Origin: Shinella kummerowiae
GTDB taxonomy: Bacteria > Pseudomonadota > Alphaproteobacteria > Rhizobiales > Rhizobiaceae
Direction of reading: 5' to 3'
Assembly (NCBI RefSeq): GCF_009827055.1
Contig: NZ_WUMK01000004.1
Span: 1 to 64,000 of the forward strand
Length of the DNA: 64,000 nucleotides
Position numbers and translations under genes: made by a program. Positions 7,493 through 17,330 of this stretch are shown here, piece by piece (within the stretch, counting starts at the first letter, position 1; each line of letters begins with the position of its first letter). A model generated the notes under the pieces. The model was not told the origin of the DNA. It saw only the letters and a list, made by a program, of their open reading frames with translations, and made no database searches.

Positions 7493-8146
7493 ATGATTGA
7501 CTACAAAGCAGCGCGCACGAAGATGGTGGACAACCAGATCCGTACGACGGATGTGACGTCGCACGAGGTGCTCGACGCGTTCCTCACCGTTGCGCGCGAA
7601 GAGTTTGTGCCCGCGGCCGCCAAGCCGCTTGCCTATATCGACGATGACATCCAGCTTGTTCCCGGCCGCTACCTGATGGAGCCGTCGCCGCTCGCCAAGC
7701 TGATCCAGCTTGCGGATGTCGTGGCCACGGACGTGGTGCTGGAAGTCGGATGCGGCACCGGCTACGCCTCGGCGATCCTCTCGAAGCTCGGAAGTTCGGT
7801 CGTGGCGATCGAAAGCGACGCGACGCTTGCGGCGACCGCAACGGAAACCCTGTCCCGTCTCGGCTATGACAATGTCGCTGTGGTAGTCGGTGATCTCGAG
7901 GCCGGCTACGCGCCCGAGGCGCCCTACGACGTCGTCTTCGTGCACGGTGCCGTGGAATTCGTTCCCGATGCGCTCCTGGCGCAGCTGCGTGATGGCGGCC
8001 GGTTCGTCGTCGTCGAGGGCTATGGCAATGCCTCGCAGGCCCGTCTCTATATCAAGGAAGGCGGCCACGTTTCCGAGCGCACCGTTTTCAACACGGCGGT
8101 CAAACCGTTGCCCGGCTTCCGAAAGGCAAAAGAATTCGTTTTCTGA
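7493..8146 (+). CDS. Protein-L-isoaspartate O-methyltransferase family protein
   Basis: The start is ATG 7493 (MIDYKAARTKMVDNQIRT), the usual start of this subfamily; the frame extends upstream without support. The 217-residue SAM-dependent methyltransferase has motif I (EVGCGTGYASAILSKL, near residue 83) and the PCMT-type N-terminus with DAFLTVAREEFVP. Family members repair isoaspartyl residues, but this short form, which sits just upstream of tolC in rhizobia, may not do that reaction. A second, more canonical pcm lies at 32030. Separated from tolC by ~250 bases. Confidence 0.82.
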   Translation: MIDYKAARTKMVDNQIRTTDVTSHEVLDAFLTVAREEFVPAAAKPLAYIDDDIQLVPGRYLMEPSPLAKLIQLADVVATDVVLEVGCGTGYASAILSKLGSSVVAIESDATLAATATETLSRLGYDNVAVVVGDLEAGYAPEAPYDVVFVHGAVEFVPDALLAQLRDGGRFVVVEGYGNASQARLYIKEGGHVSERTVFNTAVKPLPGFRKAKEFVF

Positions 8147-8400
8147 GGTCGCTTTGTTGCAATGATATCTGGCAGGCCTGATTTGTTGCGCATTGGCAAC
8201 GGGCCTGCCGTATCGTCACTTTCGAAGCACTTGCGGCCGGTATGACGGCTATTCCCTGATAAACTTACGGGCAATATCGCGAGCGTGGAAGCTGTGTCAA
8301 AATGGCTCTGCGAGCCAAAAGTCTAGGCGGCGGTCTGCCGGCGCGCACTGTGTAGGGAGCGGCTCAGCGGCGGGTCGATCCAGGATCGGAGTTTTGTACT

Positions 8401-9798
8401 GTGTCCATTCTTCGTCGAACCGCTCTTGCGCTCGCTCTCGCTTCTGCCGCGCTGGTGGTGCCCTGCAACGCCTCTGCCGAGACGCTGGCGGGCGCAATGG
8501 CCAAGGCCTACCAGAACAATCCCGATCTCAATGCGGCCCGGGCGTCGCTGCGCGCCATCGACGAGAACGTTACGATTGCCAAAGCGGGCATGCGACCGCG
8601 GGTCAGCCTCGTAACGCAGTCGGAGCTCAACCGCACGAACCTCGACGTGGGATCGCGAAATTTCTTCGGGCAGCGTGGCTCGCGCCGCACGCAAAGCTTC
8701 ACGTCGAGCTACGGCCTCACCATCACGCAGCAGATTTTTGATGGCTTCCAGACGCTCTATCGCGTCAAGGTCGCCGAGGCGAACGTGCTGGCCAACCGCG
8801 AATCGCTGCGCGCCAATGAAATCTCGATCCTGCTCGCGGCCGTCGAATCCTACGCCAACATTGCGCGCGACCAGCAGATCCTCACGATCCGCAAACAGAA
8901 CATCGCCTTCTTGCAGGAACAGCTCAAGGCTGCCGGTGCACGCCTCGATGTCGGCGAGGGAACGCGTACCGATGTCAGCCTGGCGGAAGCGGATCTTGCC
9001 GCTGCCAAGGCGTTGCTGACGGCAGCGGTTTCGCAGCTCAAGCAGAGTGAAGCTGCCTATGTGCAGATCGTCGGGGAAATGCCGAAAGGCATCAAGCAAC
9101 CTTCCTCGGCGAAGAAGGCGATGCCGGCCTCGCTCGACCAGGCCGTCGCCACAGGCATGCGAGAGAATCCGAACATCCTCGCCGCCATGCGCAGCGTCGA
9201 TGCGGCCGGGTACAACGTCAAGGTTGCCGAAGGCACGATGCTGCCGGGCGTCTCGCTGCAAGGCGATGTCTACAAGTCCGTCAATTCGGAAGAAGGTCCT
9301 GCCGACAATCTCAGCAGCTCCCTTTCTGCCCGTGTGACCGTGCCGCTCTACCAGGGGGGCGCGGAATATGGCCAGATCCGCCAGGCCAAGGAGCAGCTCG
9401 GTCAGCGGCAGATTCTCGTCGATTCCGCACGCATGGACGTGCAGCGCACCATCGTTTCGGCCTATGCGCAGTTCGAATCGTCGGTAGCCTCCATCGCCGC
9501 CATCGGGGCGCAGATCGAGGCGGCCAACATGGCGCTTGAGGGCGTGATCGAAGAGCGCAATGTCGGCCAGCGCACAACGCTCGACGTGTTGAACGTGCAG
9601 CAGAACGTGCTCGATGCCCGGGAAGACTTGGCAATTTCCCAGCGCAATGCGGTTGTCGCCAGCTATTCGGTGCTCGCCGCCACCGGCAACCTGACGGTTC
9701 GCAGCCAGGACCTGGCCGTGGCGGAATACCGCTCCGAGGTGCACTACGAGGCCGTCAAGGACAAGTGGTTCGGCCTGAGAACCGTCGACGGTCGCTAG
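8401..9798 (+). CDS. tolC: TolC family outer membrane efflux/secretion channel
   Basis: It begins with GTG 8401 and encodes 465 residues, a normal TolC length. A signal peptide ends at ASA (about residue 26). Two outer-membrane efflux repeats follow, with long coiled-coil helices (AMAKAYQNNPDLNAARASLR; YGLTITQQIFDGFQTLYRV; TVPLYQGGAEYGQIRQAKEQ). TolC trimers form the outer-membrane duct for type I secretion and RND/ABC efflux, so it would be the exit channel for the RTX proteins in this window if they are exported by type I secretion (inference). The ~250-base upstream gap probably holds its promoter. Confidence 0.93.
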   Translation: MSILRRTALALALASAALVVPCNASAETLAGAMAKAYQNNPDLNAARASLRAIDENVTIAKAGMRPRVSLVTQSELNRTNLDVGSRNFFGQRGSRRTQSFTSSYGLTITQQIFDGFQTLYRVKVAEANVLANRESLRANEISILLAAVESYANIARDQQILTIRKQNIAFLQEQLKAAGARLDVGEGTRTDVSLAEADLAAAKALLTAAVSQLKQSEAAYVQIVGEMPKGIKQPSSAKKAMPASLDQAVATGMRENPNILAAMRSVDAAGYNVKVAEGTMLPGVSLQGDVYKSVNSEEGPADNLSSSLSARVTVPLYQGGAEYGQIRQAKEQLGQRQILVDSARMDVQRTIVSAYAQFESSVASIAAIGAQIEAANMALEGVIEERNVGQRTTLDVLNVQQNVLDAREDLAISQRNAVVASYSVLAATGNLTVRSQDLAVAEYRSEVHYEAVKDKWFGLRTVDGR

Positions 9799-9952
9799 AC
9801 CTCCGCCCTTGGCAGGGCAAACAAATCTGTGCATCACTCGTAACACATGATTCGCGGCGATTTAGTTCGCTTCGGAACTCGCCTAGGGTTTTCGGGATGT
9901 CCGGCACGCCTCATGCGGCAGGCCGTGGACGTCGCAGCGATCGGGGATAGAA

Positions 9953-10732
9953 ATGGCTCAGCCAAATGTAGCGCGTGAACCGTCCATGGATGAAATCCTG
10001 GCGTCCATTCGCAAGATCATCGAAAACAACGAAACCCAGACCGATCTTGTCGCCGATGCGCAGGATGACGACGGGTTCGACATCACGACCGAGAGCCATT
10101 CCAACCTGCTGGATCACCCGGCTGTCGTCGAACGGTTCCATGTGGAAGAGCATCGCTCGGCATCCATTCAGCCGATCGCGCGACCGGAGACGGTGTCGAG
10201 CAGCCAGCCAGCGTTGTCGCTGGCGGATGTCGCCGCGCGTGTTCGCGCAGCTTCGGAACGCCATATTGCCGCGAACCGCGAACCGCTGGAGCGCGAGCCT
10301 GTTCTGATCGAGCCCGAGGGTGTCGCAAGCGAGGAAAGCCCGCTTTCGACCGCGCGTATGGCTGCGGCTCCCGATCATTTCACGTCCATCGCCGAGCCCG
10401 TGGAAAAGATCACACCGGTTGTGGAAACGTTCGAGCCGGCCCCCGCATTCGTAGAGCCGGTCCGGCAGGAAGAGGTTCGCGTTGCCGAGCCTGCTGCCGT
10501 TGTCCGTGATATCGCGACACTCGTCTCGCCGGCCGTTGGTGAGCGGGTCGCGCAATCGTTCGGTGCGCTGGCGGAGGCGATCGATGCCGGCCCGCGCCGC
10601 TCCTTCGATGAGATCGCCGAGGAAATGTTGCGCCCGATGCTGCAGGACTGGCTTGAAGACAACCTGCCGACGCTCGTCGAGCGGCTGGTGCGCGAAGAGA
10701 TCGAACGCGTGGCGCGCGGCCCGCGCCGCTGA
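9953..10732 (+). CDS. PopZ-family (DUF2497) polar organising protein
   Basis: The 259-residue protein has the two PopZ hallmarks: N-terminal EPSMDEILASIRKIIENNE (residues ~9-27) and a C-terminal helical oligomerisation region (EEMLRPMLQDWLEDNLPTLV followed by ERLVREEIERVARG). Between them lies a long acidic, proline- and valine-rich disordered linker. PopZ forms a polar matrix that tethers chromosome origins and recruits cell-cycle factors; in rhizobia it marks the growing/new pole. A strong terminator follows, so it is separate from valS. Confidence 0.85.
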   Translation: MAQPNVAREPSMDEILASIRKIIENNETQTDLVADAQDDDGFDITTESHSNLLDHPAVVERFHVEEHRSASIQPIARPETVSSSQPALSLADVAARVRAASERHIAANREPLEREPVLIEPEGVASEESPLSTARMAAAPDHFTSIAEPVEKITPVVETFEPAPAFVEPVRQEEVRVAEPAAVVRDIATLVSPAVGERVAQSFGALAEAIDAGPRRSFDEIAEEMLRPMLQDWLEDNLPTLVERLVREEIERVARGPRR

Positions 10733-10768
10733 CCGACGTCGCCATTCCTTAATCAAATTCTGGTTTGA

Positions 10769-10792
10769 GCCGCGCCGGCCCCCCGGCGCGGC
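10769..10792 (+). terminator. Rho-independent terminator after popZ-like gene
   Basis: A 10-bp GC stem (GCCGCGCCGG with CCGGCGCGGC) closes a four-base loop, followed by TTTT. Confidence 0.85.
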
Positions 10793-10869
10793 TTTTCTCT
10801 GATATTGTTGACTTCGCGCCGGCCATCCGGTTTAGAGAATCCACGACAAACAGCAGGCTTCGCACGAAA

Positions 10870-13713
10870 ATGCTTGAAAAAAATTATGATTCCGCAGCGG
10901 TCGAGCCGCGAATTGCCAAGGCGTGGGAAGATGCGGACGCATTCCGCGCAGGCGAGGGCGTCAAGCCCGGCGCCGAGACCTTCTCCATCGTGATCCCGCC
11001 GCCGAACGTGACGGGCTCGCTGCATATGGGGCACGCGCTCAACAACACGCTGCAGGACATCATGGTTCGCTTCGAACGCATGCGCGGCAAGGACGTGTTG
11101 TGGCAGCCGGGCATGGACCATGCCGGCATCGCGACCCAGATGGTCGTCGAGCGCAAGCTGGCCGCCGAAAAGCTGCCCGGCCGGCGCGAGATGGGCCGCG
11201 AGGCCTTCATCGAGAAGGTCTGGGAATGGAAGGCGGAATCGGGTGGCCAGATCTTCAACCAGTTGAAGCGCCTTGGTGCCTCCTGTGACTGGTCGCGCGA
11301 ACGCTTCACCATGGATGAGGGCCTGTCCGAGGCTGTCCTCGAAGTCTTCGTCTCGCTCTACAAGGAAGGCCTGATCTACAAGGATATGCGTCTCGTCAAC
11401 TGGGACCCGAAGTTGTTGACGGCGATCTCGGACCTTGAAGTCGAGCAGGTCGAGACGAATGGCAATCTTTGGCACCTGCGCTATCCGCTGGAGCCGGGCG
11501 TCACCTACCAGCACCCGGTCGCCTTCGATGCGGATGGCACGCCGACCGAATTCGAGACCCGCGACTATCTCGTCGTGGCAACGACCCGCCCGGAAACCAT
11601 GCTCGGCGATACCGGCATTGCCGTAAGCCCCGAGGACGAGCGCTACACGTCGATCGTCGGCAAACACGTCATCCTGCCGATCGTCGGCCGCCGGATTCCG
11701 ATCGTTGCGGACGAATATCCGGACCCGACGGCCGGCACCGGCGCGGTCAAGATGACGCCGGCGCATGATTTCAACGACTTCGACGTCGGCAAACGCCATG
11801 GCCTGCGCCAGGTCAACGTGTTGACGATCGACGCCAAGATCACGATCAAGGAAAACGAGGACTTCCTTGAGGGGCTTGAGCCGAACGACATGCAGCGCGG
11901 CCTCTGGGACCAGCTCGACGGCATGGATCGTTTCGAGGCCCGCAAGCTGATCGTCACCGTTTTCGAAGAGGGCGGCTTCCTCGACAAGGTCGAGCCGCAC
12001 AAGCATACCGTGCCGCATGGCGACCGCGGTGGCGTGCCGATCGAGCCGCGGCTGACCGAACAATGGTATGTCGACGCCAAGACGCTGGCCAAGCCGGCGA
12101 TCGCCTCCGTGCGCGAAGGCCGCACCAAGTTCGTACCGAAGAATTGGGAAAAGACCTATTTCGAGTGGATGGAAAACATCCAGCCATGGACCATTTCGCG
12201 CCAGCTCTGGTGGGGGCACCAGATCCCGGCCTGGTACGGCCCGGATGGCCAGGTCTTCGTCGAGAAGACCGAGGAAGAGGCGCTGCACGCCGCCATCCAG
12301 CACTACATCGCCCATGAAGGCCCCTGGAAGGCCTGGGTCGAGGAGAAGCTGGAGAATTTTGCACCTGGCGAGATCCTGACGCGCGACGAGGATGTGCTCG
12401 ACACGTGGTTCTCCTCCGCACTCTGGCCGTTCTCGACGCTCGGCTGGCCGGAAAAGACGCCGGAGCTGGAAAAGTATTACCAGACCGACGTGCTGGTCAC
12501 CGGTTTCGACATCATCTTCTTCTGGGTCGCCCGCATGATGATGATGGGCATGCACCTCATGAAGGACGAGTTCGGCAACCCGATCGAGCCGTTCCACACC
12601 GTCTATGTCCACGCCCTGGTGCGCGACAAGAACGGGCAGAAGATGTCGAAGTCGAAGGGCAACGTCATCGATCCGCTCGAACTGATCGATGAATACGGCG
12701 CCGACGCGCTGCGTTTCACGCTGGCCATCATGGCTGCGCAGGGTCGCGATGTGAAGCTCGACCCGGCTCGCATCGCCGGCTACCGCAACTTTGGCACCAA
12801 GCTGTGGAACGCCACACGCTTTGCCGAGATGAACGGGGTGAAGACCGATCCGAAGTTCGTGCCGGAAGCGGCCTCGCTGACGATTAATCGCTGGATCCTG
12901 ACGGAACTCGCCCGCACGGCGCGTGACGTCACCGAGGCAATCGAGACTTATCGCTTCAACGATGCGGCGAGCACGCTCTACCGCTTCATCTGGAACCAGT
13001 TCTGTGACTGGTACCTCGAACTGCTGAAGCCGGTCTTCATTGGCGAGGACGAGGCGGCCAAGGCGGAATCGCAGGCCTGCGCGGCCTATGTTCTGGAGGA
13101 GATCTACAAGCTTCTCCACCCGTTCATGCCCTTCATGACGGAAGAACTCTGGGCGCATACCGCAGGCGAGGGCAAGACGCGCGAAAACCTGATCTGCCAT
13201 GCGGAATGGCCTTCGCCGGCCTATGCCGACAACGCGGCCGCCGACGAGATCAACTGGTTGATCGACCTCGTATCCGGCATTCGTTCGGTTCGCTCCGAAA
13301 TGAACGTGCCGCCAAGCGCGACGGCGCCACTCGTCATGGTCGGTGCCAATGCGTTGACGAAGGCGCGTCTCGAAACGCACGACTCGGCGATCCGCCGTCT
13401 TGCCCGCGCGTCGGAAGTCAGCCTCGAGGAAACGGCGCCCAAGGGCGCCGCGCAGATCGTCGTCGGCGAAGCGACGGCCTGCCTGCCGCTCGGCAGCCTG
13501 ATCGATCTTGCGGCAGAAAAGGCCCGTCTCGAAAAGGCGATCGACAAGGCAAAGGCTGAGGCCGCGCGCATCGAGAGCAAGCTGTCGAACGAAAAATTCG
13601 TGGCCAATGCCAAGCCGGAGGTCGTTGAGGCGGAGCGCGAACGTTTCACCGAACTGGAACAGCAGCTCGCAAGCCTTGCCGTGGCGCTTTCCCGCGTGAG
13701 CGAAGCCGGCTGA
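10870..13713 (+). CDS. valS: Valyl-tRNA synthetase
   Basis: I place the start at ATG 10870 (MLEKNYDSAAVEPRIAKAW); the frame runs 35 codons further up, but through a terminator. The 947-residue class I synthetase has the HIGH-type motif in PPPNVTGSLHMGHALNN (about residue 45), the editing-domain TTRPETMLGDTG, WWGHQIPAWY, and KMSKS with Lys at about residue 591. The C-terminus has the ValRS coiled-coil arm (AAEKARLEKAIDKAKAEAAR). It charges tRNA-Val with editing of threonine. A monocistronic unit bounded by terminators. Confidence 0.98.
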   Translation: MLEKNYDSAAVEPRIAKAWEDADAFRAGEGVKPGAETFSIVIPPPNVTGSLHMGHALNNTLQDIMVRFERMRGKDVLWQPGMDHAGIATQMVVERKLAAEKLPGRREMGREAFIEKVWEWKAESGGQIFNQLKRLGASCDWSRERFTMDEGLSEAVLEVFVSLYKEGLIYKDMRLVNWDPKLLTAISDLEVEQVETNGNLWHLRYPLEPGVTYQHPVAFDADGTPTEFETRDYLVVATTRPETMLGDTGIAVSPEDERYTSIVGKHVILPIVGRRIPIVADEYPDPTAGTGAVKMTPAHDFNDFDVGKRHGLRQVNVLTIDAKITIKENEDFLEGLEPNDMQRGLWDQLDGMDRFEARKLIVTVFEEGGFLDKVEPHKHTVPHGDRGGVPIEPRLTEQWYVDAKTLAKPAIASVREGRTKFVPKNWEKTYFEWMENIQPWTISRQLWWGHQIPAWYGPDGQVFVEKTEEEALHAAIQHYIAHEGPWKAWVEEKLENFAPGEILTRDEDVLDTWFSSALWPFSTLGWPEKTPELEKYYQTDVLVTGFDIIFFWVARMMMMGMHLMKDEFGNPIEPFHTVYVHALVRDKNGQKMSKSKGNVIDPLELIDEYGADALRFTLAIMAAQGRDVKLDPARIAGYRNFGTKLWNATRFAEMNGVKTDPKFVPEAASLTINRWILTELARTARDVTEAIETYRFNDAASTLYRFIWNQFCDWYLELLKPVFIGEDEAAKAESQACAAYVLEEIYKLLHPFMPFMTEELWAHTAGEGKTRENLICHAEWPSPAYADNAAADEINWLIDLVSGIRSVRSEMNVPPSATAPLVMVGANALTKARLETHDSAIRRLARASEVSLEETAPKGAAQIVVGEATACLPLGSLIDLAAEKARLEKAIDKAKAEAARIESKLSNEKFVANAKPEVVEAERERFTELEQQLASLAVALSRVSEAG

Positions 13714-13742
13714 TTCTCTGCCGAACGGACATCTTCACCCTG

Positions 13743-13773
13743 AAAACCGCGCCGGAGCCTCCGGCGCGGTTTT
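13743..13773 (+). terminator. Rho-independent terminator after valS
   Basis: A 14-bp stem (AAAACCGCGCCGGA / TCCGGCGCGGTTTT) has a three-base loop and ends in a T run. Confidence 0.9.
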
Positions 13774-14071
13774 TTATTCGTCTGTTGGCCGGCAAATTGC
13801 CGACTGTGGTCAAAATGTGACATGGCGTCGCACGCACGAAAAATTGACCTATGAGATGGGGAAATGACGCCATTTCGCGGAAAAATATTCCGAACAGGAC
13901 CTTTAGTGAGGGTCTTCAGAAAAATCTTACGTAATTTTTTGAATACCCATTGGAAATCAGGGGCAAAAAGTGGGGTTTGCCAAGCGGGCGCTCCTCTTCG
14001 ATAGTCATGGCCGGAGAGGCGTGGGACGGAGGCAGCTGTCGCCGCGCGGAACTTTTGCAGGGGAGGACTGT
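13774..14071. other. Leader of the FadL-type porin gene
   Basis: About 300 bases without a gene. The middle part (13840-13965) is AT-rich (for example AAAAATATTCC and AATTTTTTGAATACC), as expected for a promoter. GGGGAGGACTGT immediately precedes the start at 14072. Confidence 0.5.
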
Positions 14072-15310
14072 ATGCGTAAGAGAAATATTGGCGCGGGGAT
14101 TGCGGCGGCGGCTGGCCTGCTGGCGGCAACTTCGGCCTATGCCGGCGGCCTGGAGCGCGGCGGCTACAACATCGATCTGTTGTTCGATCCTTCCGATTAT
14201 GCCGCAGAGAGCGCGGTGACCTATGTCAACCCGCAGCGCGATCTCAACAATGTCGAGGACATCAACCCGGCCAACGGCGACCTTAACGGCCGGCCGAGCG
14301 ATGGTATCCGCGACACCGAGGGCTACTGGGTCCCGCGCCTTGGCGTGAAGGCAAAGCTCTTCGAAGGCGTCGACTGCATGGCTGACTACTCGCAGCCCTG
14401 GGGCGCCCATACCAACCCTGGCTCGAACTGGGCTGGTGCGAACGACAACATCGAAACCAAGATCGAGAGCGACAACTACGCTGCGACCTGCTCCTACAAG
14501 TGGGACGTTGGACAGGGCCAGCTGCGCATCATCGGCGGTGGCTTCTATCAGGAAGTCGGCGGCTTCAAGGAGCGCCTCGTTGCCGACCTGACCCCCTTCG
14601 GTTCTCCGTTGAGCGGCGTGGGGCGGCTTGATCTCGAAGGCAGTGGCTGGGGCTGGCGCACGGGTATCGCCTATGAAATTCCGGAATATGCCCTGCGCGT
14701 GAGCCTTGTTTACAACAGCGCGGTCGATCTCGATAACCTCAGTGGCACGATCGACCTTCGCAACGTCTTGCTGCCGACTCCCGTAGGCCCCATCCAGGGT
14801 ACGAAATATAACGTCGAAAGCGACGCCTCCATGCCGGATTCGCTGGAACTCAAGTTCCAGACGGGTTTCGCACCGGACTGGCTGGTTTTCGGCTCGGTGA
14901 AGTGGACAGATTGGAGCCAGCTGCAGATCATCAAGGTGACGGCGGTGAATCCGAACCCGCTTACGCCTCCGACGTCACTCGATCTGCTGTATCGTGACGG
15001 CTGGACCGTGTCCGGCGGCATTGGCCACAAGTTCAATGAAAAGCTGAGCGGTGCCATGAGCCTGACCTGGGACCGCGGCACCAGCCATGGCTACGGCAAC
15101 CAGACCGACACGTGGGCTCTGGGCTCCGGGGTTTCCTACAACGTGAATGAGAATATCGAGCTGCGCCTTTCCGGTGCCCTCGGCCTCATGACGAGCGGTA
15201 GCTCGGACACGCAGGTTGTCGATGGCGAGCCCGTCGGCACGAACGTCAGGTACGACTTCGATACCGACTACTTTGCTGCAATCTCGACGTCGCTCAAGGT
15301 CAAATTCTGA
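14072..15310 (+). CDS. FadL/OmpP1-type outer membrane transporter
   Basis: The start is ATG 14072, preceded by GGGGAGG; a signal peptide (MRKRNIGAGIAAAAGLLAAT, cleaved after AYA, residue 24) fixes it. The 412-residue mature protein has beta-barrel character with aromatic-ended strands and a terminal phenylalanine (SLKVKF), typical of outer-membrane proteins. The N-terminal GGLERGGYNIDLLFDPSDYA plug region and the late GWTVSGGIGHKFNEKLSGAM strand match the FadL/TodX hydrocarbon and long-chain fatty acid family. Substrate is not fixed by sequence. It stands alone, with its own terminator. Confidence 0.88.
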   Translation: MRKRNIGAGIAAAAGLLAATSAYAGGLERGGYNIDLLFDPSDYAAESAVTYVNPQRDLNNVEDINPANGDLNGRPSDGIRDTEGYWVPRLGVKAKLFEGVDCMADYSQPWGAHTNPGSNWAGANDNIETKIESDNYAATCSYKWDVGQGQLRIIGGGFYQEVGGFKERLVADLTPFGSPLSGVGRLDLEGSGWGWRTGIAYEIPEYALRVSLVYNSAVDLDNLSGTIDLRNVLLPTPVGPIQGTKYNVESDASMPDSLELKFQTGFAPDWLVFGSVKWTDWSQLQIIKVTAVNPNPLTPPTSLDLLYRDGWTVSGGIGHKFNEKLSGAMSLTWDRGTSHGYGNQTDTWALGSGVSYNVNENIELRLSGALGLMTSGSSDTQVVDGEPVGTNVRYDFDTDYFAAISTSLKVKF

Positions 15311-15338
15311 CCGGCGGACCAGCGAACAACGAGAATCA

Positions 15339-15360
15339 GGCCCGGTGTCACCACCGGGCC
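15339..15360 (+). terminator. Rho-independent terminator after the FadL-type gene
   Basis: GGCCCGGTG pairs with CACCGGGCC around a four-base loop and is followed by six T residues. Confidence 0.9.
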
Positions 15361-15674
15361 TTTTTTCTTGGTTAACGTTTCCTTGCTGCGTGGCATGTCC
15401 GATGTGGAAATCACAGCGTCGTGCAAAAATATGTGACGGAATCGCAACACATTTTTTTCCAGAGTTTGCTACACGCATAGGCAAGCGATGAAATGTCCAT
15501 TTCCCGCCACAAACGGGGCGCAGCGATAGGGACATGTAGACGCGTGAAACCGCGCCCAAGGAAACGATGAGCCAGCCGATGTCATTGCCGCCGGAGTTGC
15601 CGGAAACCTGCACGAGAACCGTGCATTCCCGGTTTGGCGCAACGACCAGGGAACGGCGCGGAATTGTTGAAGTG
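15361..15674. other. exoR upstream region
   Basis: About 310 bases. An AT-rich run near 15420-15480 (AAAAATATGTGACGG, CACATTTTTTTCC) probably contains the exoR promoter. The exoR frame stays open up to 15567, but the signal peptide places the start downstream. Confidence 0.45.
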
Positions 15675-16475
15675 ATGCCCAAGTCCGAGTTGATGCCGAT
15701 GAAAGTACTGGTAATGGGCCTTTGCCTCTCGCTCTCCTTCGGAGCGAGCCAGGCCCTCGCATTTGATCCTCAATCCGGCGTCAGCAAGGAAAGCGGCCCC
15801 TTCGATCTCTTCAAGTTCGGTTTCTTCTCCTACAAGGAGGGGCGCAAGACCGACGCCGTCGAGGCCTATCGCTATGCGGCGGAAAAGGGTCATACGGGCT
15901 CGCGCTGGGCGCTCGCCAACATGTATGCCGATGGCGACGGCGTGACGGAAAACGATCTCGAAGCCTTCAAGATGTATAGCGAGATCGCTCAGGCCGGCGT
16001 GGAGCCGGGTTCGGAAGACACCGGCTACTTCGCCAACGCGCTGATCGCGCTTGCCAGCTATTACCGTCGCGGCATTCCGGACAGTCCCGTCAAGATCGAC
16101 ATGGCGCAGGCCCGGCAACTCTATTTCCAGGCCGCCTCCGCCTTCGGCATTCCTGAAGCGCAGTTCCAGCTCGGCCGCATGATGCTGACGGGCGAGGGTG
16201 GTTCGGTCAGCGTGCACCAAGCCAAGAAATGGCTGAACCGCGCCCGCAACAACGGCCATGCCGGCGCGATGGGTCTGTTCGGTAACATCCTCTTTCAGGA
16301 AGGCCAGACCACACGCGGCCTCGCTTTCATGACCGCAGCGCTCGACCATTGCCCGCCGAAGGACTGTGGTTGGCTTCAGGCAACGCAGGAAGAAGCGTTT
16401 TCCGTCGCGAGCGAAGAAGATCGCCGCAAGGGCATGGCCCTTGCCGAGAGCATCCGGTTCAATCCGGAAGAGTAG
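15675..16475 (+). CDS. exoR: ExoR, periplasmic Sel1-repeat regulator of exopolysaccharide
   Basis: Start ATG 15675 (MPKSELMPMKVLVMGLCLSL) gives 266 residues, close to the 268 of Sinorhizobium ExoR, with a signal peptide cleaved near ALA-FD (residue 29). Sel1-like (TPR-type) repeats follow: KEGRKTDAVEAYRYAAEKGH, ALANMYADGDGVTENDLEAF, FQLGRMMLTGEGGSVSVHQA. In rhizobia and Agrobacterium ExoR binds the periplasmic domain of the ExoS/ChvG kinase and holds the ChvGI system off; proteolysis at low pH releases it, switching succinoglycan, motility and virulence or symbiosis genes. Converges on xthA. Confidence 0.93.
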   Translation: MPKSELMPMKVLVMGLCLSLSFGASQALAFDPQSGVSKESGPFDLFKFGFFSYKEGRKTDAVEAYRYAAEKGHTGSRWALANMYADGDGVTENDLEAFKMYSEIAQAGVEPGSEDTGYFANALIALASYYRRGIPDSPVKIDMAQARQLYFQAASAFGIPEAQFQLGRMMLTGEGGSVSVHQAKKWLNRARNNGHAGAMGLFGNILFQEGQTTRGLAFMTAALDHCPPKDCGWLQATQEEAFSVASEEDRRKGMALAESIRFNPEE

Positions 16476-16506
16476 TTCTCAAAAAAGAGCCGACTTTCGT
16501 CGCGCG

Positions 16507-17304
16507 TCAGGCCGCGTAGTCGAATATCGCCACCACCGGCACGTGGTCGGACGGCTTTTCCCAGTTGCGCACGTGCTTTTCGACCGCTGTCGAGACGAGG
16601 CGGTCGGAGGCTTCGGCCGATAGCATGAGGTGGTCGATGCGGATGCCGAAATTCTTCGGCCAGCAACCGGCCTGATAATCCCAGAACGTATAATGCGGCA
16701 CGGCGTCGGTGGAAGCCCGGACGGCGTCCAGCAGGCCCAGATTTTCCAGGCGTCGGAAAGCCTGGCGGGTCGGCGGCAGGTAAAGCGCGTCCCTTTGCCA
16801 GACCTTGACGTCCCAGCAATCGTGCGGCTCGGGAATGACATTGTAATCGCCGGCAAGCACCAGCGGCTCTTCGAGCGCCAGACGGTTCTCGGCGAAGGCG
16901 ATGAGGCGATCCATCCAGGAAAGCTTATAAGGGTATTTGACCGGGTCGTCGGCCGGATTGCCGTTCGGCAGGTAGATCGAGCAGACGCGCACCGCGCCGC
17001 CTTCAACGGAGAACACGCCCTCGATGAAGCGCGCCTGTTCGTCGCCGTCACCGCCGGGCAGGCCACGGTTCACCTCGTCCGGCCGGATTTTCGAGAGGAG
17101 GGCGACGCCGTTGAAGCCTTTCTGGCCATGCGTCTCGACATGGTAGCCAAGCGCCTCGATGTCGGCGCGGGGAAAGGCTTCGTCGACCGATTTGATTTCC
17201 TGCAAGGCAACGATATCGGGATTGGACTCCTTGAGCCACGCGACGAGATTGTCGATGCGCGCCCGCACGCCGTTGATGTTCCAGGTGGCAATCTTGATCG
17301 GCAT
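16507..17304 (-). CDS. xthA: Exodeoxyribonuclease III
   Basis: The 265-residue protein is a full-length ExoIII/APE1-type nuclease. Metal and catalytic motifs are present in order: TWNINGVRARIDNL, LQEIKS (Glu), IYLPNG, AGDYNV (Asp-Asn), RIDHLMLS and SDHVPVV (Asp-His). It removes nucleotides 3'-5' from duplex DNA and cuts at abasic sites in base-excision repair. It lies 26 bases downstream of the Fe-S carrier gene on the same strand and is probably co-transcribed. Confidence 0.95.
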   Translation of the reverse strand: MPIKIATWNINGVRARIDNLVAWLKESNPDIVALQEIKSVDEAFPRADIEALGYHVETHGQKGFNGVALLSKIRPDEVNRGLPGGDGDEQARFIEGVFSVEGGAVRVCSIYLPNGNPADDPVKYPYKLSWMDRLIAFAENRLALEEPLVLAGDYNVIPEPHDCWDVKVWQRDALYLPPTRQAFRRLENLGLLDAVRASTDAVPHYTFWDYQAGCWPKNFGIRIDHLMLSAEASDRLVSTAVEKHVRNWEKPSDHVPVVAIFDYAA

Positions 17305-17330
17305 GCGGGTCTCGTTTCGGTTGGATGTGG

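Noticed and set aside
8323-9846. 507-codon minus-strand frame opposite tolC
   Set aside because: Antisense shadow of tolC; no motif and no ribosome site.
10753-13380. 875-codon minus-strand open frame opposite valS
   Set aside because: Antisense to a certain gene. GC-rich third positions keep the reverse frame open; composition is Arg/His/Val/Asp rich with no domain.
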